DNA from: Bacteroidota bacterium
Lineage (GTDB): Bacteria > Bacteroidota > Bacteroidia > Bacteroidales > WCHB1-69
Direction of reading: 5' to 3'
Length of the DNA stretch: 20,985 nucleotides
Assembly: GCA_023413895.1 (NCBI GenBank)
Contig: JAEZOU010000037.1
Coordinates: 1-20,985, forward strand
Part shown: piece by piece, positions 7,581 to 15,866 of the stretch
How positions within the stretch are numbered: the stretch's first letter is position 1
Layout of the letters: every line of letters begins with the position of its first letter
Made by a program: the position numbers and the translations under genes
The notes under the pieces: model-generated
What the model was told of the DNA's origin: nothing
What the model saw: only the letters and a program-made list of their open reading frames with translations
Databases searched by the model: none

Positions 7581-8978
7581 ATGAAAAGATCAATAATTAA
7601 AGATGTACTTAAAAACCCAGAATCAGTAGGATTCGGGAATGAAATTTGTGTAAAAGGTTGGGTAAGAACCAAAAGAGGTAATAATGCAGTGGCTTTTATC
7701 GCCTTGAATGACGGCTCTATCGTTACCAATTTACAAGTAGTTGTGGATTTGGCAAATTTTTCTGAAGAGATTATGAAACAGATTACAACAGGCTCTTGTC
7801 TCTGTGTGGAAGGAACTTTGGTTGCATCTCAAGGTAAAGGACAAACTGTTGAGGTTTTGGCAAAAAATATTGAGGTTTACGGAACTGCGGATCCTGATGC
7901 TTATCCACTTCAGAAAAAAGGACATAGTTTGGAGTTCTTGCGTGAAATTGCACACTTGCGCCCACGTACCAATTTCTTTGGCTGTGTACTTCGTTTGCGT
8001 CACGCAATGTCTTTCGCAATCCATCAATATTTTAACGATAAAGGTTTCTTCTATTTTCATACACCACTTATTACAAGTTCTGATGCAGAAGGTGCTGGTG
8101 CAATGTTCAATGTAACAACTTTTGATTTGAATAATGTGCCTAAAACTCCTGAAAACAAAGTCGATTATAGTCAAGATTTCTTCGGAAAAGCAACCCACTT
8201 GACCGTTTCTGGTCAACTTGAAGGTGAATTGGGCGCAATGGCACTCGGTGGAATTTATACTTTCGGCCCAACTTTCCGCGCAGAAAATAGTAATACACCT
8301 CGACACCTTGCTGAATTCTGGATGATTGAGCCAGAAGTGGCTTTTAATGATTTGGAAGATAATATGAATCTTGCGGAAGATTTTATCAAATATTTGGTGA
8401 AATATGCTCTCGATAACAATATGGATGATATCCAATTCTTGAACGATATGTTTGATAAAGAGTTGATTGAACGTTTGAATTTTGTGATTCAAAACGATTT
8501 CGTAAGATTGGATTACACCGATGCAATTGATATTCTTTTGAAATCAGGTAAAAAATTTGAATATAAAGTAGAATGGGGCGTTGACCTTCAATCAGAACAC
8601 GAACGCTATCTTGTTGAAAATCACTTCAAAAAACCTGTAATTCTTATCAACTATCCGAAAGATATTAAAGCTTTCTATATGAAGCAAAATGAGGATGGAA
8701 AAACTGTTCGCGCAATGGACGTACTCTTCCCTAAAATTGGTGAGATTATTGGTGGTTCTGAACGTGAAGCTGATTATATGAAGTTGAAAAATAGAATCGA
8801 AGAACTTCATATTCCAGAAAAGGATATGTGGTGGTATTTGGAAACTCGTAAGTTTGGAACCGCTCCGCACTCAGGTTTTGGAATCGGTTTCGAACGTTTG
8901 TTGATGTTCGTAACAGGTATGACCAATATCAGAGATGTGATTCCTTTCCCAAGAACTCCACAAAATGCTGAATATTAA
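7581..8978 (+). CDS. asnS: Asparaginyl-tRNA synthetase
   Basis: A 465-residue class II aminoacyl-tRNA synthetase that joins asparagine to tRNA-Asn in the cytosol. Residues about 15-120 form the OB-fold anticodon-binding domain (KGWVRTKRGNNAVAFIALNDGS). The catalytic core shows motif 1 near RHAMSFAIHQYF, motif 2 as FRAENSNTPRHLAEFWMIEPE-like sequence at about 235-255 with its conserved arginine, and motif 3 as GFGIGFERLLMF near the C-terminus. The Asn-type residues around motif 2 (TPRHLAEFWM) separate it from AspS and LysS. It starts 32 bases after rpoD on the same strand. Its last four bases overlap the end of the convergent rpoN gene, and no terminator lies between them. Confidence 0.97.
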   Translation: MKRSIIKDVLKNPESVGFGNEICVKGWVRTKRGNNAVAFIALNDGSIVTNLQVVVDLANFSEEIMKQITTGSCLCVEGTLVASQGKGQTVEVLAKNIEVYGTADPDAYPLQKKGHSLEFLREIAHLRPRTNFFGCVLRLRHAMSFAIHQYFNDKGFFYFHTPLITSSDAEGAGAMFNVTTFDLNNVPKTPENKVDYSQDFFGKATHLTVSGQLEGELGAMALGGIYTFGPTFRAENSNTPRHLAEFWMIEPEVAFNDLEDNMNLAEDFIKYLVKYALDNNMDDIQFLNDMFDKELIERLNFVIQNDFVRLDYTDAIDILLKSGKKFEYKVEWGVDLQSEHERYLVENHFKKPVILINYPKDIKAFYMKQNEDGKTVRAMDVLFPKIGEIIGGSEREADYMKLKNRIEELHIPEKDMWWYLETRKFGTAPHSGFGIGFERLLMFVTGMTNIRDVIPFPRTPQNAEY

Positions 8979-10492
8979 TAGTCGATTTTCCGTTGTCGTG
9001 CAGGTAGAATTCTAAGTTGTTCTCTGTACTTAGCAACGGTTCGGCGCGCAATCTTATATCCTCTTTCCGATAGAGCAGTTTCTAACTCTTGGTCTGAAAG
9101 GGGATTTTTTTTGTCTTCGCTTTGAATAATCTCTTTTAATACCGATTGAATCTCTTTTGCAGAGATGTCGCTATCGCCTACAGATTCTGAGAAAAGTTGT
9201 TTTAACGGAATAATGCCGAAGTGCGTTTGAACATATTTGCTATTGGAAATGCGTGAAATTGTGGAAACATCTAAACCTACTTTGTCGGCTATATTCTTTA
9301 AAATCATAGGCTTAAGGTCGCGTTCGTCGCCGGTGTAGAAGTATGCATGCTGATGCTGCATAATGGCGTACATTGTGTTGTAAAGCATCGTTTCGCGTAA
9401 GGTAAGCGTGCTGATAAAGTAGTTGGCTTTATCTACATTTTCACGAATAAAACGCGCAATTTCCTGCTCTTTCTTCTCACGGTTCTCCTTCTTAGCATAG
9501 TAGTTGTACTGCTCTTCATACTCTTTGCTAATGCGGATCTTAGGTAGCCTTTGACTAGAATTTAGTTGTAAAACCAATAGATCATCTTCAATTGTGATGG
9601 TAAAATCTGGTGTAATCTGACTCATCGATTCTTCGCTCCGAAGCAATGCATCAAGAGGGCGCGAAGAGAGGTGCTTGATAACAGAAAGTATTTGTTCCAA
9701 CGTCTCTCTACTTATTCCCATTTTCTTAATCAATTTTTCATGTTGATTGTTGGAAATGTACTCGAAGTTATCTTGTAATATCCGTATAGTTAGGTCTTTA
9801 ATCTCTTCGGAAAGGTTGAAAGTTCCATATTTCATTTGAAGTAGTAGGGACTCTTGCAAATTTCGCGCACCAATGCCTGGTGGGTCCAATTGTTGGATAT
9901 ATTGTGTTAAGATATATTCAACATGCTCAGGAGTAGTTTGTATGTTGTAGTATGAGGAAAGAGTGCTTACGATGCTGAGAATGGGGTCGCGAGCGTAACG
10001 TATGGTTTTGCTATCGTCATCGGGTAGCGGAATGGAAAGATAACCCGCATCGTCAATGTTACCCACAATCTGTTGTGCAATTTTTAGATCTTCGTCAGAA
10101 AGATGGAATTCCTGAATCTTTTGTTGTAATTGCTCCTGTATGGAACTCTCAAAAATAGCACCTGGTGTATAATATTCATCATCTTTTGACTGATTAATCG
10201 TACTGATTAAGTAGTCAAGTTCTCGGTCTGAATAGTCGTTGTCATAACTATATCTTTCGTCAAATCTATCAGTTGTTACATCTTCGTATGAGTCATCTTC
10301 ATAACCTTCGCCATATTCTTTGTTCTCGCGAAGCGGATTTTCAACAATCTCTAAAACGGGATTGTTTTCCACCTCTTTCAAAATTTCAGTTTCCAGAGTA
10401 TCTGTATTACTTTCCAACATCCGCATCAACTGAATCGTTTGCTGCGAAGTTTGCTGCTTCAAGATACTTTTCTGTGTTAATGCTTGTTTCAT
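8975..10492 (-). CDS. rpoN: RNA polymerase sigma-54 factor
   Basis: A 505-residue sigma-54 that directs RNA polymerase to -24/-12 promoters, which open only with an AAA+ enhancer-binding activator. The N-terminal region I is glutamine- and leucine-rich (LKQQTSQQTIQLMRMLE), the part that contacts activators. An acidic region II follows (about 50-110). The core-binding domain contains DPPGIGARNLQESLLLQ. The C-terminal DNA-binding part holds a helix-turn-helix (KNIADKVGLDVSTISRISNSKYV) and ends with the RpoN box ARRTVAKYRE (482-491), the family's signature. Length is normal. It begins 12 bases after the EEP enzyme gene on the same strand, so both are likely transcribed from the promoter at 11559. 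No sigma-54 activator gene is in this window. Confidence 0.97.
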   Translation of the reverse strand: MKQALTQKSILKQQTSQQTIQLMRMLESNTDTLETEILKEVENNPVLEIVENPLRENKEYGEGYEDDSYEDVTTDRFDERYSYDNDYSDRELDYLISTINQSKDDEYYTPGAIFESSIQEQLQQKIQEFHLSDEDLKIAQQIVGNIDDAGYLSIPLPDDDSKTIRYARDPILSIVSTLSSYYNIQTTPEHVEYILTQYIQQLDPPGIGARNLQESLLLQMKYGTFNLSEEIKDLTIRILQDNFEYISNNQHEKLIKKMGISRETLEQILSVIKHLSSRPLDALLRSEESMSQITPDFTITIEDDLLVLQLNSSQRLPKIRISKEYEEQYNYYAKKENREKKEQEIARFIRENVDKANYFISTLTLRETMLYNTMYAIMQHQHAYFYTGDERDLKPMILKNIADKVGLDVSTISRISNSKYVQTHFGIIPLKQLFSESVGDSDISAKEIQSVLKEIIQSEDKKNPLSDQELETALSERGYKIARRTVAKYREQLRILPARQRKIDY

Positions 10493-10504
10493 AGGTGGTA
10501 GGCT

Positions 10505-11530
10505 TTAATTTTTAGATTCAATACGATTGATAATATGAAAAGTAGAAGTAGTGAAAAGTGCCGATAATGGCATTTTATTTTTCTGTTTATAGTAGAAACT
10601 AATGGTGCAACTTTTATCGTTTCTGTCAACAATAACTCCTTCGTGAATTTTACCTCTAAAGTTAAAGTTTACGGAACATCCGATAGGGTAGGGGTCAATT
10701 TGAAAAATAGCTTTTACTGGAAAATGATCTGATATGTAAGGAGTTCCATAAATATTTTCGTTTAAGGTTTGAAAACTTTTAGGTTGTGCATTTTTGTAAA
10801 AAATATGGTCAATTACAATGTTGTTGCTCACATTGCCAAAATTGTGATATGTGCTGCAGCTATCGCTTTGTGGTGCTTCTTTTCTTGTTTCCTTTAATAA
10901 GATTGATAGGGGGGAGAATATAGAATCGTTGCGGGGTGTGTTGAAATCTCCAGCCAAGAAAATAGCTGCAAATTTGTCGGTTGTAATTTCTACAATCTTA
11001 TCAATTATCAATTTTATAGATTCTTTTCGAGCAATTTTTCCCATGTGGTCTAGATGGGTGTTAAAGCAGTAGAAAGTGTTGCCTGTTTTTTTGTTTTTGA
11101 AGTACCCCCAAGTGGTTATTCTGTTGCATGCTGCGTCCCAGCCGCGCGACACGCGTTCTGGCGTTTCGCTCAGCCAAAAGTTGCCGTGTTCCAAAAGTTC
11201 GTAAAGGTCGTGTCTGTAAAAAATAGCCATGTGCTCGCCACCCTGTTCTCCGTCGTCACGCCCTATGCCAATGTGTGCGTACTCCGGAAGCGATTCCGCT
11301 AAATAGATACGTTGGTTGTTTAATAGCTCTTGCGTGCAAAGCACCGAAGGACGCTCAATTTGTATCATACGAATAACATGTTCTTTGCGGTACTGCCAAT
11401 TATTCAACTTATCACTAGGAGTGTCGAGACGAATGTTAAAGGATATGATCGAGATTTCTTCACTCTTTTGGGCAAAAGTAAATAAAGCGCAAAATATTGT
11501 AAATAAAATAGTTGAAATCGTTTTCTTCAT
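10505..11530 (-). CDS. Secreted endonuclease/exonuclease/phosphatase-family hydrolase with SH3-like tail
   Basis: A 341-residue protein. Residues 1-21 form a signal peptide (hydrophobic run, cut near TFAQ), so it acts in the periplasm or outside. Residues 25-280 are an EEP (DNase I-like) metal-dependent phosphohydrolase domain with the catalytic set in order: N32 in SFNIR, E68 in CTQE, H159 in NTHLDH, D195 and N197 in GDFN, D241-H242 in IDHIF, and D268-H269 in SDHFP. Substrates in this superfamily include nucleic acids, phosphoinositides and sphingomyelin; the present one is unknown. Residues 283-325 form an added segment (GCSVNFNFRGKIHEGVIVDR, then K-C-T-I-S-F and KMPLSAL) that resembles a small SH3-like barrel; that resemblance is by eye. 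It precedes rpoN by 12 bases. Confidence 0.88.
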   Translation of the reverse strand: MKKTISTILFTIFCALFTFAQKSEEISIISFNIRLDTPSDKLNNWQYRKEHVIRMIQIERPSVLCTQELLNNQRIYLAESLPEYAHIGIGRDDGEQGGEHMAIFYRHDLYELLEHGNFWLSETPERVSRGWDAACNRITTWGYFKNKKTGNTFYCFNTHLDHMGKIARKESIKLIIDKIVEITTDKFAAIFLAGDFNTPRNDSIFSPLSILLKETRKEAPQSDSCSTYHNFGNVSNNIVIDHIFYKNAQPKSFQTLNENIYGTPYISDHFPVKAIFQIDPYPIGCSVNFNFRGKIHEGVIVDRNDKSCTISFYYKQKNKMPLSALFTTSTFHIINRIESKN

Positions 11531-11558
11531 CTTTAATGATTCGCAAATTCATAACCTG

Positions 11559-11566
11559 CAAAGTTA
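11559..11566 (-). promoter_or_regulatory. -7 element for the EEP-rpoN transcript
   Basis: Read on the minus strand this is TAACTTTG, a full match to TAnnTTTG, followed by CAG. It sits 28 bases before the ATG at 11530. No clear TTG is found at the -33 distance. Confidence 0.55.
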
Positions 11567-11625
11567 TAAAAATAAATTGATTTATCGAATTGATTTTTTA
11601 CGACAAAGTCGATTTTCCTTAATTC

Positions 11626-11686
11626 TAATGTTATGTGCCGATAATGTTATGTTTAAAGCCCCCCAAATCCTTTTAGAAGGGGACTG
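11626..11686. repeat. Composite intergenic repeat: 11-bp direct repeat plus C-rich/G-rich palindromic unit
   Basis: TAATGTTATGT occurs at 11626-11636 and 11642-11652, separated by GCCGA. Directly after comes TTTAAAGCCCCCCAAATCC (11652-11670) and then TTTTAGAAGGGGACT. CCTT pairs with AAGG around a TTAG loop, and the outer C-run faces a G-run. From memory, a unit of the form GCCCCC-AAATCCCC-GGGGACT is a common intergenic repeat in Bacteroidota, and this looks like a partly decayed copy. It lies between the divergent EEP and yidC genes, upstream of the yidC promoter. Confidence 0.5.
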
Positions 11687-11733
11687 TGTATCTCTTTTTT
11701 AATTTGTCAACAATAAATGTAAATATAGAATTC

Positions 11734-11767
11734 TTGACTGAAATTTCATTTTTCTTTTGTATTTTTG
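11734..11767 (+). promoter_or_regulatory. Promoter of yidC
   Basis: TTG at 11734-11736 is followed by TATTTTTG at 11760-11767, 23 bases apart and so slightly wide. The yidC ATG lies 24 bases after the -7 element. Confidence 0.6.
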
Positions 11768-11790
11768 CACCCATTTTTAAAACTTGAGAA

Positions 11791-13743
11791 ATGAATAGAA
11801 ATACGATTATTGCATTGTTGTTGGTTTTGTGCTTGAGTTTAGGTTTTAGCTTTTATAATGCATCGAAAACCAAGAAGTTAAATGCAGAAAAGGCAGCAGA
11901 ATTAGCTCGTCTTGAAAGTGAAAGAATAGATTCAACGGATATTGTTATTACGTTGGATTCTGCGAAGAATATGGTGAATTCTTTGCCAAATGATTCGGTA
12001 AATGCAACGGTAAAACCAGAAGCACAACCTACAAATCCATTAAAATTTACCTATTTTGCGCAACCGCAACAGCAGGTGAACGATTATTATGTGGAAACCA
12101 ACAAGGCTATTTATCGCTTTTCATCTCTTGGAGGTTACCTCTCATATGTGGAGTTGAAGGATGTATATCGCTATACACCCAAAGGAGAACCCAAACAGCC
12201 ATTGGTGCTTTATGATGGTGAGAACAATAATATGAACATTGAATTGATGATGACTAATCAAACTCCTATTCAAACAGCGCGTTGTCATTTCTTCAATGTA
12301 ACATCAGATTCGCTAACAGTAACTGCTGATAAACAAGAACTAGCGCTGAGAATGTATCCTAATAAAATGGTGGGCGATTCTTTGCAAGTTCCTGATTCAT
12401 CAAGCTATATTGAGTATGTTTATACTTTCTATGCTGATGATTACAGAATCGATTTCGATGTTCATTTTGTAAATATGTCTTCCTACTTATATGTTAATAA
12501 GAATAATTTTAACCTTCGTTGGGAAAGTCTTCTGAAAAATGTAGAGAAGAACTATAAAATGAATCGAGATAATTCTACAATTTTCTATCGTGATAATAGT
12601 GAAGATGTGGAAAGTTTAGACCCAATGAAGAGTGATAATGAGCAAATTTCTGGCTCTTTGAAGTGGGTTTCTTTTAAACAACAGTTCTTTACTGCAGTGT
12701 TGATTGCTGATTCTATTCCTTTTGAATCAGCATCCTTATTAACCGATGTTTCTGACAATTATCAAGCAAATGGTTGGCTCAAAGGAATGCGTGCCGATGT
12801 GGATTTCCGCCTTGATAATCTCGACAATGCGGCCTTCGATATGTCAATGTTTATAGGTCCTAATCAGTATAAGCTGTTGAAAGAGTATGATTTGGATATG
12901 GAACGCCAAGTTCCTATTGGTTGGAGTTTTCTTCTTCATTGGATAAATCGTTTGGCTGTAATTCCAATCTTTAATTGGCTCGAAAGTTACGGTTTGAATT
13001 ATGGTATTATTATCTTAATCCTAACCATCATTCTTAAACTTGTCCTTTTCCCAATTGCTTATAAAACCTATCTTTCTTCGGCTCGTATGCGCCTGCTAAA
13101 ACCAGAAATTGATGAAATTAATGAGAAGTATAAGGGTGATAGTCAGGAGATGATGATGAAAAAACAGCAGGCTACAATGAAGTTGTATAAGTCTGCAGGC
13201 GTAAATCCAATGGCAGGTTGTCTTCCTATGTTACTACAAATGCCTATCTTAATCGCTCTCTTCCGCTTCTTCCCTTCAGCTTACGAATTGCGTCAGCAAC
13301 CTTTCTTGTGGGCAGACGACTTGTCAACCTACGATTCTGTATTGGATTTGAGTTTCAATATTCCTTTCTATGGCGATCATGTTAGCTTGTTCTGTTTGTT
13401 GATGACTGCGGCCACTTTGATTTATACTTGGCTCAATAACAAGTTGATGACTACTGGAAATAATGACCAAATGAAGATGATGAAGGTGATGATGTATATT
13501 ATGCCAATTCTCTTCTTGGGTATGTTCAATAGTTTTGCTTCTGGTTTAACTTACTATTACTTATTGGTTAACTTGATCACTTTCTTGCAAATGTTTATTT
13601 TCAGATTGGCTGTGAAAGAGGATAAATTGAGAGCGAAATTAAAAGCCAATATGCTAAAACCTGTTAAAAAAAGCAAATTCCAATTGAAAATGGAAGAAGC
13701 TATGAGACAGCAACAACAAATGCAACAAAATAAAAAGAGATAA
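11791..13743 (+). CDS. yidC: Membrane protein insertase YidC
   Basis: A 650-residue inner-membrane insertase (Oxa1/Alb3/YidC family) that folds membrane proteins into the lipid bilayer, alone or with SecYEG. Residues 5-23 form the N-terminal anchor. A long periplasmic domain of the Gram-negative YidC type spans about 90-370, with SLGGYLSYVELKDVYRY near its start. The conserved insertase core follows: WLESYGLNYGIIILILTIIL, LFPIAYKTYLSSARMRLLKP with the cytoplasmic helical hairpin (EINEKYKGDSQEMMMKKQQA), GVNPMAGCLPMLLQMPILIA, and two more membrane segments up to MFIFRLAV. The tail is basic and glutamine-rich (EEAMRQQQQMQQNKKR), as in YidC proteins that contact ribosomes. Length is typical for Bacteroidales. 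It has its own promoter and is followed by the DUF3276-parAB unit. Confidence 0.97.
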   Translation: MNRNTIIALLLVLCLSLGFSFYNASKTKKLNAEKAAELARLESERIDSTDIVITLDSAKNMVNSLPNDSVNATVKPEAQPTNPLKFTYFAQPQQQVNDYYVETNKAIYRFSSLGGYLSYVELKDVYRYTPKGEPKQPLVLYDGENNNMNIELMMTNQTPIQTARCHFFNVTSDSLTVTADKQELALRMYPNKMVGDSLQVPDSSSYIEYVYTFYADDYRIDFDVHFVNMSSYLYVNKNNFNLRWESLLKNVEKNYKMNRDNSTIFYRDNSEDVESLDPMKSDNEQISGSLKWVSFKQQFFTAVLIADSIPFESASLLTDVSDNYQANGWLKGMRADVDFRLDNLDNAAFDMSMFIGPNQYKLLKEYDLDMERQVPIGWSFLLHWINRLAVIPIFNWLESYGLNYGIIILILTIILKLVLFPIAYKTYLSSARMRLLKPEIDEINEKYKGDSQEMMMKKQQATMKLYKSAGVNPMAGCLPMLLQMPILIALFRFFPSAYELRQQPFLWADDLSTYDSVLDLSFNIPFYGDHVSLFCLLMTAATLIYTWLNNKLMTTGNNDQMKMMKVMMYIMPILFLGMFNSFASGLTYYYLLVNLITFLQMFIFRLAVKEDKLRAKLKANMLKPVKKSKFQLKMEEAMRQQQQMQQNKKR

Positions 13744-13764
13744 TTTTATTAGCAAGGAGATAAA

Positions 13765-13790
13765 TTGCTTTTGCTTTTTTAATATCTTTG
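13765..13790 (+). promoter_or_regulatory. Promoter before the DUF3276-parA-parB genes
   Basis: TATCTTTG (13783-13790) is a full -7 match, with TTG at 13765-13767 only 15 bases upstream. AGCAA (13751-13755) can pair with TTGCT (13765-13769) ahead of a T-rich run, so the same stretch may act as a weak yidC terminator. Confidence 0.55.
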
Positions 13791-13826
13791 CAGAGTCAAA
13801 TTTAATATTAACAAAAAAGTTGTGAG

Positions 13827-14144
13827 ATGGAAAATTTAGAAAAAAATGAAGTATTATCAAGAGCAGTGAGAGCGGGGAAACGTACTTACTTTTTTGATGT
13901 TAAGACTACTAAAACTGATGAAAAATATTTGACAATTACGGAAAGTAAACGCAAGTTTAACCCTGATAATGGAAACTTTTTTTACGAAAAACATAAATTA
14001 TTCCTTTATAAAGAAGATTTTGAGAAGTTCCAAAATGCACTTCGCGGAATGTTAGATTTTATCGAAACAGGAAACCTTCCTGAAGATGCACTTTTTGAAG
14101 ATGCAAGTAAAATAGATTTGACCTTTGAAGATTTGGAGGCATAA
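13827..14144 (+). CDS. PUR-like DUF3276 nucleic-acid-binding protein
   Basis: A 105-residue protein matching the DUF3276 / PUR-alpha-like family of Bacteroidota and spirochaetes. It has the family's four-strand-plus-helix unit: SRAVRAGKRTYFFDVKTTK, YLTITESKRKF, NFFYEKHKLFLYKEDFEKF and a helix QNALRGMLDFIETG, then an acidic tail. PUR repeats bind single-stranded DNA or RNA, and the Borrelia relative BpuR is a nucleic-acid-binding regulator. One PUR unit implies that it works as a dimer. It starts 37 bases after its promoter, and parA begins three bases after its stop, so it is the first gene of a parAB transcript. Whether it contributes to segregation is unknown. Confidence 0.9.
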   Translation: MENLEKNEVLSRAVRAGKRTYFFDVKTTKTDEKYLTITESKRKFNPDNGNFFYEKHKLFLYKEDFEKFQNALRGMLDFIETGNLPEDALFEDASKIDLTFEDLEA

Positions 14145-14147
14145 TTT

Positions 14148-14921
14148 ATGGGTAAAATAATTGCTGTCGTTAATCAAAAGGGTGGGGTAGGAAAAACCAC
14201 AACAGCTGTCAACTTGGCAGCTTGTTTGTCTGTGTTGGAGCATAAAACTCTACTCGTGGATGCTGACCCACAAGCCAATGCTACAAGTGCAGTGGGCATC
14301 GAAGAAAACGATGTCCAGTATTGCATCTACGATTGCGTAATGGGTAATGCTTTCATCAATGACATCATTAAACCTACTCATATTCCTAACCTTGACCTTG
14401 TTCCTGCTATTCAAGACTTGGTGGCGGCTGAGTTGGACCTCATTACATTGGATAGAAGAGAGTTTCGACTAAAAGATTGCTTCGAGGCAGTGAAAAATGA
14501 ATATGATTTTATTATCATTGATTGTGCTCCCTCTTTGGGGTTAATCACCGTAAACTCTTTAGTAGCTGCAGATTCTGTAATTATTCCTGTGCAATGTGAG
14601 TATTTTGCTTTGGAGGGTTTAGGAAAATTGCTAAATACTATCCGAATTGTACAAAGTGGCATGAATCCACATTTGTCAATTGAGGGTATTTTACTTACTA
14701 TGTACGACTCTCGTACGGCGCACTCTAATGCAGTAGTGGCTGACGTAAGACAGTATTGCAAAAATATCGTCTTCGATACGCTAATCTCAAGAAATGTAAA
14801 AATTAGTGAAGCACATAGTAATGGTGAACCCATTATCCTTTATGACATTAAGTCAAAAGGTTCAGTGAATTATTTGAACTTGGCAAAAGAGGTGCTACAA
14901 AAGAATGGTTATACCCAATAA
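14148..14921 (+). CDS. parA: Chromosome-partitioning ATPase ParA (Soj)
   Basis: A 257-residue deviant-Walker ATPase that forms a gradient on the nucleoid and moves ParB-parS complexes apart. The Walker A motif is KGGVGKTT (11-18), with the signature lysine K11. Walker A' is LVDADPQANAT (about 36-46), Walker B is DFIIIDCAPSLG, and a further switch motif is IIPVQCEYFALEGL. The short form, with no N-terminal helix-turn-helix, is the chromosomal (Soj) type. It lies three bases after DUF3276 and 11 before parB, so the three genes are almost certainly one transcript. Length is typical. Confidence 0.97.
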   Translation: MGKIIAVVNQKGGVGKTTTAVNLAACLSVLEHKTLLVDADPQANATSAVGIEENDVQYCIYDCVMGNAFINDIIKPTHIPNLDLVPAIQDLVAAELDLITLDRREFRLKDCFEAVKNEYDFIIIDCAPSLGLITVNSLVAADSVIIPVQCEYFALEGLGKLLNTIRIVQSGMNPHLSIEGILLTMYDSRTAHSNAVVADVRQYCKNIVFDTLISRNVKISEAHSNGEPIILYDIKSKGSVNYLNLAKEVLQKNGYTQ

Positions 14922-14932
14922 AATGATAAATT

Positions 14933-15826
14933 ATGGAGAAAAAAAATCAAAATAAGTTAGGTCGTGGTTTGGGTAAAATGTTAGGGAGCTACGATTTGCC
15001 CGTTGTTCCAACCTCACCCGCCAATGTGCAAAGTAGCGCAATTAGCAATATTCGTATCGATTCTATTGAGATAAATCCATATCAACCCCGTGTCGATTTT
15101 GATGAGGAGGCTATCCAACAATTGGCACAATCTATTAAAACGTATGGCTTGATTCAACCTGTTACTGTTCGTCCAGTTCGTGACGGAAAGTATCAGTTGA
15201 TTTCTGGAGAACGTCGTCTTCGTGCGTGTAAACTTGTGGGCCTTACCGAGATACCCGCTTTCGTTCGTACGGTCGATGAAATTAATTCGTTGCAGATGGC
15301 GCTCGTGGAAAATATCCAACGCGAAAACTTGAACGCCATCGAAGTTGCAGCTTCTTACCAACGCTTGCTCAATGAATGTAACCTGACTGTTGAGGATCTG
15401 AGCGAGAAAGTTGGCAAAGATCGCTCTACTATTGCTAACTATTTGCGCTTACTCCGCTTAACTCGTGAAGCACAAATTGCCGTACGCGATAAGAAAATTA
15501 CTATGGGACACGCTCGCGCAATCGTTGCAATCGATGACCCCGATACTCAAAATAAACTCCTGAAAGAGGTGGAGGAAAAAGCCTTATCTGTTCGACAAAC
15601 GGAAGCCTTGGTGAAAAAATATATAGAACCCAACCCATCTACCAAAACCCAGGTGAAAATCAAACTATCGGAACACGTAAACGAATTTGCCAAAAATCTC
15701 TCCAAAAAAGTTAACTCTAAGGTCGTAGTGAAAAAGGAGATAACTGGAAAAGGAAAAATTTTGATACCCTTTAACTCTGATGAAGAACTCAATAAAATTA
15801 TAACTGTTTTAAACGACTTGAAGTAA
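14933..15826 (+). CDS. parB: Chromosome-partitioning CTPase ParB (Spo0J)
   Basis: A 297-residue ParB that loads at parS sites and spreads as a CTP-dependent DNA clamp. It begins with the basic LGRGLGKML element, which in this family contacts ParA. The N-terminal CTP-binding domain holds NPYQPR (48-53), GERRLRACKLVGL (92-104) and ENIQRENLN (126-134), which are the CTPase motifs. The central helix-turn-helix is LSEKVGKDRSTIANYLRLLRL (about 156-176), and the rest is the C-terminal dimer domain after a linker near 225. I found no parS (TGTTTCACGTGAAACA-like) site near it. Its stop codon lies in the loop of a 12-bp inverted repeat that may end the transcript. Confidence 0.97.
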   Translation: MEKKNQNKLGRGLGKMLGSYDLPVVPTSPANVQSSAISNIRIDSIEINPYQPRVDFDEEAIQQLAQSIKTYGLIQPVTVRPVRDGKYQLISGERRLRACKLVGLTEIPAFVRTVDEINSLQMALVENIQRENLNAIEVAASYQRLLNECNLTVEDLSEKVGKDRSTIANYLRLLRLTREAQIAVRDKKITMGHARAIVAIDDPDTQNKLLKEVEEKALSVRQTEALVKKYIEPNPSTKTQVKIKLSEHVNEFAKNLSKKVNSKVVVKKEITGKGKILIPFNSDEELNKIITVLNDLK

Positions 15827-15843
15827 TAAATTTCAAGTCGTTT
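15811..15843 (+). terminator. Hairpin spanning the parB stop codon
   Basis: AAACGACTTGAA (15811-15822) and TTCAAGTCGTTT (15832-15843) are perfectly complementary over a 9-base loop that contains the parB TAA (15824-15826). It is followed by CGTTCTTTTATTTT, a loose U-tract. It is a plausible intrinsic terminator, or a 3'-end processing structure, whose left arm is coding sequence. Confidence 0.7.
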
Positions 15844-15866
15844 CGTTCTTTTATTTTGGTACTATC

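Noticed and set aside
7731..8492. 253-codon open frame antisense to asnS
   Set aside because: It lies wholly opposite conserved asnS codons, is rich in Cys, His and Ile as such shadows are, and has no recognisable domain.
11316..11702. 128-codon plus-strand frame over the EEP start and the intergenic region
   Set aside because: It crosses the EEP 5' end antisense and the repeat element; composition and lack of domain mark it as chance.
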